Below, in pieces: positions 16,885 through 25,683 of a DNA stretch of 64,000 nt. Origin of the DNA: Streptomyces sp. NBC_00224 (GTDB lineage Bacteria; Actinomycetota; Actinomycetes; Streptomycetales; Streptomycetaceae); assembly GCF_041435195.1 (NCBI RefSeq), contig NZ_CP108106.1, positions 5,495,501 through 5,559,500 of the forward strand, read 5' to 3'. A model generated the notes under the pieces. The model was not told the DNA's origin. It did not search any database and saw nothing but the letters and a program-made list of their open reading frames with translations. The stretch's first letter is position 1; the number at the start of each line of letters is the position of its first letter. Both the position numbers and the translations under genes were made by a program.

Positions 16885-17193
16885 GTGACGACCGCCAGCT
16901 CCAAGGTTGCCATCAAGCCGCTTGAGGACCGCATTGTGGTCCAGCCGCTCGACGCCGAGCAGACCACGGCCTCCGGCCTGGTCATCCCGGACACCGCCAA
17001 GGAGAAGCCCCAGGAGGGCGTCGTCCTGGCCGTGGGTCCGGGCCGGATCGAGGACGGAAAGCGCGTCGAGCTCGACGTGTCCGTCGGCGACGTCGTGCTC
17101 TACAGCAAGTACGGCGGCACCGAGGTGAAGTACAACGGCGAGGAGTACCTCGTCCTCTCGGCTCGCGACGTGCTCGCGATCATCGAGAAGTAA
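16885..17193 (+). CDS. groES: Co-chaperonin GroES
   Basis: 102-residue heptameric lid of the GroEL chaperonin. Mobile loop [21 protein letters not shown] at about residues 20-40 and GRIEDGKRV in the middle are canonical. The GTG start is supported by GGGGGA upstream. Expression is from the double-CIRCE promoter region. groEL1 follows after 114 bases that contain a strong hairpin, so groES may be made in excess of groEL1. Confidence 0.98.
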   Translation: MTTASSKVAIKPLEDRIVVQPLDAEQTTASGLVIPDTAKEKPQEGVVLAVGPGRIEDGKRVELDVSVGDVVLYSKYGGTEVKYNGEEYLVLSARDVLAIIEK

Positions 17194-17219
17194 TTCATCT
17201 CGAAGCGAATGCTTCTGAG

Positions 17220-17270
17220 CTGCGCCCCTGGCCACCCCGCTGACAGCCGGGCGGCGAGGGGCGCAGTTTT
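17220..17270 (+). terminator. Intercistronic hairpin between groES and groEL1
   Basis: CTGCGCCCCT (17220-17229) pairs perfectly with AGGGGCGCAG (17257-17266), followed by TTTT. It looks like a terminator or RNA-processing site inside the groES-groEL1 operon, 42 bases before the groEL1 ATG. Partial termination here would yield extra groES mRNA. Confidence 0.7.
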
Positions 17271-17298
17271 CGTATCACCGAGTTTCCGAGAGGGCTGA

Positions 17299-18933
<1,635 letters not shown>

Positions 18934-18944
18934 CGTACGCATGG

Positions 18945-18995
18945 CAGGGGAAGGCCCCTGTTCCGCCGGAAGCGGCGGAACAGGGGCCTTCCCTG
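18945..18995. terminator. Bidirectional terminator after groEL1
   Basis: Arms at 18945-18967 and 18974-18995 are complementary over 22 positions with a single bulged base, around the loop GGAAGC. It separates groEL1 from the convergent gene at 19011-19703. Confidence 0.88.
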
Positions 18996-19010
18996 TTGTA
19001 CGCAGGTTTC

Positions 19011-19703
19011 TCAGACGGCGCCGAGCTGCTTCATCAGGCTGAGCGCGTCCTCGTGCCACCAGCCCTCCTGGATCTTGCCGTCCTTGCAGCGGAAGACCGT
19101 GGTGCCGGTCATGGTGCACACCTTGCCGGTGGGTGCGATGCCCATGAAGTCGCCCTTGTGGGTGCCGGTCCAGGTCCACAGCGTCACCACGTCGTCGCCC
19201 TCGCAGATCTGCCGGTCGAGCGAGAAGGTGAAGTCGAAGGCGGCCCGCCACGAGCTCACGTCCTGGCGGATGACGTCGGCCCCGACGACGGTCTCCTGCT
19301 CCTTGATGATGTCGTGGTCGGCGTAGTCGGCCGCGAAGATCTCGTCGATGGCGTCGAGGTTGCCGCCGACGGCGACCTCGTGGAAGAACCGGCGGACGGT
19401 TGCGGCGTTCAACTGTTCGTCGCGGACCACATCGAGGTCGGTGAAGGTGGGCATGCCGTCGCAGAGAGCCACCATCTCCTCGAAGATACGGTTCGTCTCC
19501 GGGAGCTTGGAGTTCGCCATGGCCTCGTCGTACGAGGGAAATTCGATGACCTCGACGAAGTGCGACCCGTCGGCGCGGTCCTTGCCGACGAGGCCGCGCG
19601 TGGCGGTCCGCTTGCCCTTGGTCTGTTCGACCCACCGGTCCAGAAGCCGGTCCAGGTCGTCGAAGTGATCGGTTTTGAAGTCGATTATCTGTGCGAATTT
19701 CAT
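19011..19703 (-). CDS. Two-domain protein: ABM-like plus SnoaL-like
   Basis: 230 residues. The first 85 or so look like a ferredoxin-like dimeric domain (MKFAQIIDFKTDHFDDLDRLL; HFVEVIEFPSYDEAMANSKLP). Residues about 100-225 are an NTF2/SnoaL-like ester-cyclase fold (FFHEVAVGGNLDAIDEIFAADYADHD, then VTLWTWTGTHKGDFMGIAPTGK and GKIQEGWWHEDALSLMKQLG). Such proteins occur in polyketide tailoring and stress genes, but no biosynthetic cluster is near and the substrate is unknown. GAGGGAGACGCC precedes the ATG as ribosome site. Confidence 0.8.
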   Translation of the reverse strand: MKFAQIIDFKTDHFDDLDRLLDRWVEQTKGKRTATRGLVGKDRADGSHFVEVIEFPSYDEAMANSKLPETNRIFEEMVALCDGMPTFTDLDVVRDEQLNAATVRRFFHEVAVGGNLDAIDEIFAADYADHDIIKEQETVVGADVIRQDVSSWRAAFDFTFSLDRQICEGDDVVTLWTWTGTHKGDFMGIAPTGKVCTMTGTTVFRCKDGKIQEGWWHEDALSLMKQLGAV

Positions 19704-19784
19704 GGCGTCTCCCTCGGCTGTGGTCGGGCTGTGGTCCGCGTGGGAATACGTCCAGTTTAGTGTGATTTGACCAAGCCGGGCCGC

Positions 19785-20813
19785 TCAGGCCGAGTGGCGC
19801 AGGGCCGCCGCGTGGACGGGGTCCGCGAACGGCGTCCCGGCCGCGAACCGCTCCACCTCGTCCAGCGCCAGGTCCGCCATCCGGTGCAGCTCGTTGCCGA
19901 GCGACCCGGCGATGTGCGGGGTCAGCAGGACGTTGGGCAGGTCGTACAACGGGCTCTCGCGGGACGGGAGTTCGGGCTCGGTGACGTCCAGTACGGCATG
20001 GAGGCGGCCGGAGAGGAGCTCGCCCAGCAGGGCGGCCCCGTCCACCAGGGAGCCGCGCGCGGTGTTGACCAGGGTCGCCCCGTCCGGCATCGCGGCGAGC
20101 TGACGGGCGCCGATCATGCGCTCGGTGGCCGGGAGCTGCGGCGCGTGCACGGAGACGACGCTGCTGCGGGCGCACAGCTCGTCCAGGGCGACGAGCTCGA
20201 CACCCAGCCGGGCCGCCTCGGCCGCGTCCACGTACGGGTCGTGGAGCAGGACCCGGAAGTCGAAGGGGCGCAGCAGCTCGATCACCCGGCGGCCGATCCG
20301 GGAGGCGCCGACCAGGCCGACCGTGCGGTGGTAGTTGCCGGTGCCGTCGCCCTCGCGCAGCCAGTCGTGCGGGGCGCGCAGCTCCGCGTACCGCTGGGCC
20401 GAGGCCAGGACGCGCTTGCCCGCGAGGAGGATCGCCGCCAGCGTGTACTCGGCGACTGGCAGCGCGTTGGCCGCCGCCGCCGAGGTCACCGCGATGCCCC
20501 GCTCCCAGCACGCCTCGGTGATGTGGTGCTTCACCGACCCGGCGGCGTGCACGACGGCCCGCAGTCGGGGCGCCGAGGCGAGCACCTCGGCGGTGAGCGG
20601 CGGCGCGCCCCAGCAGGTCAGCAGCACCTCGGCCTCGGCCAGCGCCGCCGCCACGGCCGGTGCGGGCGCGACGAGCTCATGGGCGACGAGGTACGGGTCG
20701 GTACGGGCGAGGGCGGCGAGGCGGGCGCGGTGCCGCTCGGCGAGCAGGCGCTCGGCGATCCCGGGGCCCATGGCGAGGAGGACGGCGGGGCGGTTGTCAG
20801 TGGCGTGGTGCAT
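19785..20813 (-). CDS. D-isomer-specific 2-hydroxyacid dehydrogenase
   Basis: 342 residues from ATG 20813 (an ATG at 20849 is possible but lacks a ribosome site; GAGGAG lies 13 bases before 20813). Family residues: VGLVGASRIGRRV for NAD binding, with Ser at the second Gly of GxGxxG; catalytic Arg in NTARGSLVD; Glu in VTEPE; and His in TPHIAGS. Probably oxidises or reduces a sugar-derived 2-hydroxyacid. It is the last gene of the sugar transporter operon on this strand (62 bases after the permease), so it likely acts on the imported sugar or its product. Confidence 0.85.
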   Translation of the reverse strand: MHHATDNRPAVLLAMGPGIAERLLAERHRARLAALARTDPYLVAHELVAPAPAVAAALAEAEVLLTCWGAPPLTAEVLASAPRLRAVVHAAGSVKHHITEACWERGIAVTSAAAANALPVAEYTLAAILLAGKRVLASAQRYAELRAPHDWLREGDGTGNYHRTVGLVGASRIGRRVIELLRPFDFRVLLHDPYVDAAEAARLGVELVALDELCARSSVVSVHAPQLPATERMIGARQLAAMPDGATLVNTARGSLVDGAALLGELLSGRLHAVLDVTEPELPSRESPLYDLPNVLLTPHIAGSLGNELHRMADLALDEVERFAAGTPFADPVHAAALRHSA

Positions 20814-20875
20814 GGTGGAACTCGGGCTCCTCACGGGGGCGTTGTCCATGGGTAACCGGCTGTGCGTCCGTCCGG

Positions 20876-21814
20876 TCACTTGACGCTGCCCGCCGTGAGG
20901 CCCGCCTTCCAGTGCCGCTGGAGGGCGACGAAGGCGACGACGAGGGGGAGGACGGCGAGGAGGGAGCCGGTGACGACGAGGGGGTAGAAGGCGGGCTCGG
21001 CGTGGGTGTTGGAGTTCCACGCGTACAGACCGAGGCTCAGCGGGAAGAGCTTCTGGTCCGAGAGCATCACCAGGGGGAGGAAGAAGTTGTTCCAGATCGC
21101 GGTGAACTGGAAGAGGAACACGGTGACGAACCCGGGCATGACCATCCGGAGCCCGATCGACCAGAAGGCGCGCAGCTCGCCGGCCCCGTCGATCCGCGCC
21201 GCCTCCAGCGCCTCGTCGGGGATGTAGCTCGCGCTGAACACCCGGGAGAGGTAGACCCCGAAGGGGTTCACCAGGACGGGGACCAGCACCGACCAGTAGG
21301 TGTTGACCAGCCCCGCCTTGCTGGCGAGCAGATACATCGGCAGCGCCAGCGCGGTGGACGGCACGAGCACGCCGAGCAGGACCACCCCGAAGAGCTTCTC
21401 CTTGCCCCGGAAGCGGTACTTGTCGAAGGCGTACCCGGCGGCGACGCTGATCAGCGCGCAGACGAGCGCGCCCCCGCCCGCGTACAGCAGGGAGTTGAGG
21501 TACCAGCGCAGATAGACGCCGTCGTTGTAGGACGCCAGCTCGGAGAGGTTGTGGCCGAGGTCGAAGCCCTTGAAGGAGAAGGCGTCACCGGTGAGCAGCC
21601 CGCCGGTGTCCTTGGTGGCGGCGGTGACCAGCCAGACGAGGGGGAAGAGCGTGTAGAGGGCGGAGAGCAGCAGCGCGCCGTTGACGGCGGCCTTGGAGAG
21701 CCAGCGGCCGGGAGCGGGCGCCGCCGTCGTGGTACGGACGGTGGCGGCCGTACGGGGAGCGGGCTCGGCGCCCGCGGGTGCGGCGGTGGAGCCGGTGGTG
21801 GCCGGGGAGGTCAT
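20876..21814 (-). CDS. Carbohydrate ABC transporter permease (MalG type)
   Basis: 312-residue inner-membrane permease with an Ala/Thr/Pro-rich N-terminus and six membrane segments. The EAA loop DEALEAARIDGAGELRAFWSIGLRMVMPG (about residues 203-231) contacts the ATPase. The start codon overlaps the stop of the MalF-type permease (ATGA at 21811-21814). No ATPase gene is in the locus; in Streptomyces the shared ATPase MsiK commonly energises such importers, which is inferred here. Confidence 0.93.
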   Translation of the reverse strand: MTSPATTGSTAAPAGAEPAPRTAATVRTTTAAPAPGRWLSKAAVNGALLLSALYTLFPLVWLVTAATKDTGGLLTGDAFSFKGFDLGHNLSELASYNDGVYLRWYLNSLLYAGGGALVCALISVAAGYAFDKYRFRGKEKLFGVVLLGVLVPSTALALPMYLLASKAGLVNTYWSVLVPVLVNPFGVYLSRVFSASYIPDEALEAARIDGAGELRAFWSIGLRMVMPGFVTVFLFQFTAIWNNFFLPLVMLSDQKLFPLSLGLYAWNSNTHAEPAFYPLVVTGSLLAVLPLVVAFVALQRHWKAGLTAGSVK

Positions 21815-22731
21815 GCCCGCGCCCCCTTCCGGGTGGTGAGGCGGGTGACGGCGAAGGAGAGCAGCGCCGCGGTGAGGGCGAGCAGGACGGCCGCGGCCGC
21901 GGCGAGGCCGTAGTCGTTGCGGGCGAAGGCCGCGGTGTAGGCGTACATGTTGGGTGTCCAGGTGGAGGTGACCGCCGAGCCGGAGCCCTGGTTGAGGATC
22001 AGCGGCTCGGTGAACAGCTGGAGCGAGCCGATGACGGTGAACAGCGCGACCATCCCCAACGAGGCCCTGACCAGCGGGATCTTGATGCTGAGCGCGGTGC
22101 GCCAGGCGCCCGCGCCGTCCACCGTGGCCGCCTCCAGGACGGAGCGGTCGATGGCCTGGAGGGCCGCGTAGAAGATCACCATGTTGTAGCCGAGCCACTC
22201 CCACAGCGCGATGTTGACCACCGAGGGGAGGGTGCCGCCGGAGGAGAAGAAGCTGAAGGCGATGCCGCCGGAGCGCATCGCGCCGACGACCGGGCTGAGG
22301 CCGGGCATGTAGAGGTACACCCAGATCAGCGCGGCGATGATGCCCGGCACGGCGTGCGGCAGGAAGAGCGCCAGCTGGAAGAAGCGGCGGGCCCGGGCGA
22401 GCCCCGAGTCGAGCAGCAGGGCGAGGGCGAGCGCCCCGATGACCATCAGGGGGATGTAGACGGCGCAGTAGCCGAGCAGGATCCAGAAGCCGTCGCGGAA
22501 GGCCCGGTCGCCCAGGGCGGCGGTGTAGTTGTCGAGCCCGCTGAAGACGGACTCGGCGCCGCCGAACCCCAGCCCCGACTGCTTCTCGGTGAACAGGCTC
22601 AGCCAGACCGCGTATCCGATCGGCACCACCGTCACCGCGGTGAACAGGACGAAGAAGGGAGCGAGCAGGACGCCCGCGGCGGCGCCCGTGCGGTGTCCCG
22701 TGCGGCGGGTGGTCCGGGCCTTCGCTGCCAC
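21811..22731 (-). CDS. Carbohydrate ABC transporter permease (MalF type)
   Basis: 306 residues with six predicted membrane helices. A Lys/Arg/Thr-rich N-terminus precedes helix 1 (GVLLAPFFVLFTAVTVVPIG). The EAA loop is LEAATVDGAGAWRTALSIKIPLV near residue 215. It starts two bases after the stop of the binding-protein gene and overlaps the next permease, so binding protein, MalF-like and MalG-like proteins are tightly coupled. Together they form a CUT1-type importer for an oligosaccharide or glycoside. Confidence 0.93.
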   Translation of the reverse strand: MAAKARTTRRTGHRTGAAAGVLLAPFFVLFTAVTVVPIGYAVWLSLFTEKQSGLGFGGAESVFSGLDNYTAALGDRAFRDGFWILLGYCAVYIPLMVIGALALALLLDSGLARARRFFQLALFLPHAVPGIIAALIWVYLYMPGLSPVVGAMRSGGIAFSFFSSGGTLPSVVNIALWEWLGYNMVIFYAALQAIDRSVLEAATVDGAGAWRTALSIKIPLVRASLGMVALFTVIGSLQLFTEPLILNQGSGSAVTSTWTPNMYAYTAAFARNDYGLAAAAAVLLALTAALLSFAVTRLTTRKGARA

Positions 22732-22733
22732 GG

Positions 22734-24059
22734 TCAGCCCTCGACCTTCAGCCCGCGCTTCTTCAGCTCGGCCACGGTGGCGTCATGGGCCGCCTTCACC
22801 GCGCCCTTGACGGTGACCGAGCCGCCGGAGACCTTGCCGAACTGGTCCTTGAGCGTGGTGTTGGTGGTGCCGGTGGTCGGGCCCCAGCTCCAGCGGGGGT
22901 TGATCGAGGCGCCCGCCCCGTCGAAGAGCCGGTAGATGTCCTGGCCGCCGTAGAACCCCGCGTCGAAGGCCTTCTTGGCGGCCGGGCGCAGCGAGACATC
23001 GGCCGGGAAGGCGCTCGAAGTGCCCGGCGCGATCCGTGCCCTGACGCCGTCCTCGGTGGTCGACATCCAGGTGGCGAACTCGACGGCCGCCGCGGCCTTC
23101 TTGCTGCCCTTGGTCACCGCCCAGGTCGAGCCGCCGAGCATGCCGCTTGCGGGCTTGCCGTCCCAGGTGGGCACCGGTGCGATGCCCCACTTGCCGCTCT
23201 GGTCGGGCAGGGTCGACTTGAGGACGCCCGCGCCCCAGGAGGCGCCGAGGTAGCCGACGGTCGAGCCGTCCTTGAGCGCGGCCGTCCACTCCGGACTGAA
23301 GGAGGCGGCCGTCTGCACGAGCTTGTCGTCGATCAGCCCCTGCCAGTAGTCGGCGACCTTGTCGGTGGCGGCGTCCGAGGTGTTGAGCTTCCAGGTGTCG
23401 CCCTCGGCCTTGAACCACTGGGCGCCGGCCTGCCAGGCCATCGCCTCGAAGGTGGTCGGGTCGTCCGGCATGAAGGTCGCGATCCGCGCCTTCGGGTCGG
23501 CCTCCTTCGCCTGCTCGGCGGCGGCGCGGAACGCCGCCCACGTCCTGGGCACTTCGATCTTGTTCTTCTCGAAGAAGTCCTTGCGGTAGAAGTACGTCTG
23601 GGGCGCGGCGTCGAACGGGACGGCCCAGCTCCTGCCGCCCAGCGTGGTGAGGTCGACCGCCTGCGGCAGGAACTTCTTCTTCACGTCGTCCGTCAGGTAC
23701 GAGCCGATGTCCTGGAGCGCGCCCTGGCTGACGAACTCGGGAAGCATCGGGTACTCGACGGCGACCAGGTCCGGGGCGTTGCCCGCCTTCACGGCGTTGG
23801 AGATCTTGGCGTAGCCGCCGCCGTTGCCGGACGGTATCTCCTCGAACTTGACCCGGATGTTCCGGTGCGAGGCGTTGAAGGCGTCCACGACGTCCTTCGA
23901 CCCCTTCTGCCACGCCCAGAAGGTCAGAGTGACGGGCTTGTCGGCGGTGCCCTTGCCCGCGTCGGAGGAGTCGCCGTCACCGCCCCCGCATGCCGTGAGC
24001 AGGGCGAGGGCGGTGACGGCGGAGACGGCGGCGGTCGATCTGGTCCAACTGCGGCTCAC
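22734..24059 (-). CDS. Sugar-binding lipoprotein of ABC importer
   Basis: 441-residue extracellular solute-binding protein, family 1. Signal peptide with lipobox ALLTAC (Cys about 25) and a Gly/Asp/Ser linker, then the binding domain (VTLTFWAWQKGSKDVVDAFN; GSTWAVTKGSKKAAAAVEFATWM). It delivers a carbohydrate to the two permeases encoded directly after it. The sugar is not identified; co-regulation with the DUF2264 gene hints at a uronic-acid or plant-polysaccharide fragment, which is speculative. An operator-like palindrome lies about 80 bases upstream of the start. Confidence 0.93.
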   Translation of the reverse strand: MSRSWTRSTAAVSAVTALALLTACGGGDGDSSDAGKGTADKPVTLTFWAWQKGSKDVVDAFNASHRNIRVKFEEIPSGNGGGYAKISNAVKAGNAPDLVAVEYPMLPEFVSQGALQDIGSYLTDDVKKKFLPQAVDLTTLGGRSWAVPFDAAPQTYFYRKDFFEKNKIEVPRTWAAFRAAAEQAKEADPKARIATFMPDDPTTFEAMAWQAGAQWFKAEGDTWKLNTSDAATDKVADYWQGLIDDKLVQTAASFSPEWTAALKDGSTVGYLGASWGAGVLKSTLPDQSGKWGIAPVPTWDGKPASGMLGGSTWAVTKGSKKAAAAVEFATWMSTTEDGVRARIAPGTSSAFPADVSLRPAAKKAFDAGFYGGQDIYRLFDGAGASINPRWSWGPTTGTTNTTLKDQFGKVSGGSVTVKGAVKAAHDATVAELKKRGLKVEG

Positions 24060-24138
24060 GGAACGGCTCCTGAACGTGAGGGGACGAGGCGATGGCCGCG
24101 ATCCTTGAGCCGGTCCTGACCGAAGTCAAGAGCGAAAG

Positions 24139-24152
24139 TTCGATTGATCGAA
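24139..24152. promoter_or_regulatory. Operator-like palindrome upstream of the sugar importer
   Basis: TTCGATTGATCGAA is a perfect 14-base palindrome (TTCGAT-TG-ATCGAA). The reverse complement of CGATTGATCGAAA here equals TTTCGATCAATCG at 25466-25478, upstream of the regulator and DUF2264 genes. The shared site suggests one regulator controls both. Confidence 0.7.
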
Positions 24153-24187
24153 AAATGATCGAGTGGGGTGTGGGGTGGGGTGGAGGT

Positions 24188-25375
24188 CTAGACCACTTGA
24201 GGGTCGGTGCTTGCGGCAGCGGGTACGGCGGATGTGGAGACGGCGGGCGTGGCTGCGGGCCCGCCCGCCCGTGGTGCCCCGCACGACGACCGCACCCGCA
24301 GCCGGGGCAGCAGGTCCACATGGCGGCGCGGCTGCCCGCCCGGCCCCGCCGGAGCCCCGCGCAGCCGCTCTATCAGCAGCTGCGCCGCATACCGACCCAC
24401 CTCGTGCTTGGGCGGGGCCACCGCCGTCAGCGGGATGTCCGCGAGCGCCGCCACCTCGTCGTCGTACGCCACGAGCGCCAGGTCCTGCGGCACCCGTATC
24501 CCCAGCTCGCCCAGGCGCTGGGCGATCCGGATCGCGTCCACGTCGTTGTGGACCAGGGCGGCCGTCGCCTCCCCGGTGCGGACGGCCGCGAGCAGCGCCC
24601 GCACCGCCGCCTCGAACCCCGCCGGATCCGCCTCCGCCGGGACCGAATCGATCACCGGGCACGGCGCCACGAGCCCCAGCGCGTCCAGCGCCTGCCGATA
24701 CCCGGCGCGCACCGCCAGCGCCGTCGGGCTGTCGGCCCGCGCCACCAGGAGCGGCGCCCGGTGCCCGAGCCCGGTCAGATGGCGTACGGAGAGGAGCACC
24801 CCGTGCCCGTGGTCCGAGCAGACCCGGTCCAGGTCGTCCAGCGCCCCGCCCGGCACCCCGCGCCGCTCCAGGAGCACGGTCGGGACCGGCAGTTCGGTGA
24901 TCCACCGCCCGTGCTCGGCCGGGTCGTGCGGCTCCTTCCAGCCCGGCGCGACCAGCAGCCCCTCGGCCCCGGCGGCCAGCAGCCCGGCCGCCCGGGCCGC
25001 GTCCTCCTGCGGGCGGTAGTCCGAGATCCGCAGGATCAGCCGCGCCCCTGCGGCGGCCGCCGCCTCGTGCGCACCCCGGATGACCTCGGCAAAGTAGTAC
25101 GTGGCGTTGGGCGCGATCATGCCGAGCACCACCTCGCGGCCGCCCCCGCCGGGACCGCCCGGCGCGGGTATCCCGGGCGCGCCCTCCTGATGCGGCCAGG
25201 AGACCTTGCCGTGCACCCGGTCGAGCAGTCCCCGTACGGCCAGCGCCTCCACGTCCCGCCGCGCGGTCACGGGGGAGACGCCCAACTGGCCCGCGAGGTC
25301 GGAGACTCGGGCCGAGCCGCGCCGGCGCACCAGCTCCAGCAGTCGGTCGTGACGTTCAGCAGCACTCTCTCGCAC
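24188..25375 (-). CDS. Transcriptional regulator: DeoR-type HTH with LacI-type sugar-binding domain
   Basis: 395 residues. The N-terminal winged helix (RHDRLLELVRRRGSARVSDLAGQLGVSPVTARRDVEAL, about 8-45) is of the DeoR type. After a Gly/Pro linker, residues about 82-370 form a periplasmic-binding-protein-like effector domain of the LacI/GalR kind (VLGMIAPNATYYFAEVIRGAHEAA; DLALVAYDDEVAALADIPLTAV). The start is GTG 25375 behind GAGGGGG. It lies between the sugar importer operon and the divergent DUF2264 gene, with matching palindromic sites on both sides, so it is the probable local repressor. Confidence 0.9.
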   Translation of the reverse strand: MRESAAERHDRLLELVRRRGSARVSDLAGQLGVSPVTARRDVEALAVRGLLDRVHGKVSWPHQEGAPGIPAPGGPGGGGREVVLGMIAPNATYYFAEVIRGAHEAAAAAGARLILRISDYRPQEDAARAAGLLAAGAEGLLVAPGWKEPHDPAEHGRWITELPVPTVLLERRGVPGGALDDLDRVCSDHGHGVLLSVRHLTGLGHRAPLLVARADSPTALAVRAGYRQALDALGLVAPCPVIDSVPAEADPAGFEAAVRALLAAVRTGEATAALVHNDVDAIRIAQRLGELGIRVPQDLALVAYDDEVAALADIPLTAVAPPKHEVGRYAAQLLIERLRGAPAGPGGQPRRHVDLLPRLRVRSSCGAPRAGGPAATPAVSTSAVPAAASTDPQVV

Positions 25376-25448
25376 GGCGGCAGTCCCCCTCGCAGTGTGG
25401 CTCGCAGTGTGGCGACCGGTCTCCCGGGGCCACGACCCTAATGCACCG

Positions 25449-25478
25449 TGATCGAACGACGAGAGTTTCGATCAATCG
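25449..25478. promoter_or_regulatory. Operator-like inverted repeat between regulator and DUF2264 gene
   Basis: TGATCGAA (25449-25456), 10 bases, then TTCGATCA (25467-25474) form perfect 8-base arms. The right arm is part of TTTCGATCAATCG, the same 13-mer found inverted upstream of the binding-protein gene. Another CGATCAACC lies at about 25498. Likely sites for the DeoR/LacI hybrid regulator. Confidence 0.68.
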
Positions 25479-25499
25479 GTCCAACTCCATTGACGCTCG

Positions 25500-25683
25500 A
25501 TCAACCAGAGCCCTAAATTCCGGACTCCGGATCCCGCCCGACGCCACCGGTCGCCAGCCGCCAGCCGCCGGTGGCCGGTCGCCAGTCGGCGTGTGTCGGC
25601 CGACACCTGGCCGTCGACCGTCGGTGTCGACGGCCCGACCGGGATCGTCGGCCCGACCGGTATCGACGCGATGGGGGAGCATC
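25500..25683. other. Repetitive 5' untranslated region of the DUF2264 gene
   Basis: No start with a ribosome site is visible before 25684. The stretch repeats GGTCGCCAG several times (25550-25590), carries a perfect 14-base palindrome GTGTCGGCCGACAC (25593-25606), and then repeats CGGCCCGACCGG twice near 25631 and 25650. It could form stable RNA structure in the leader. Confidence 0.5.
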
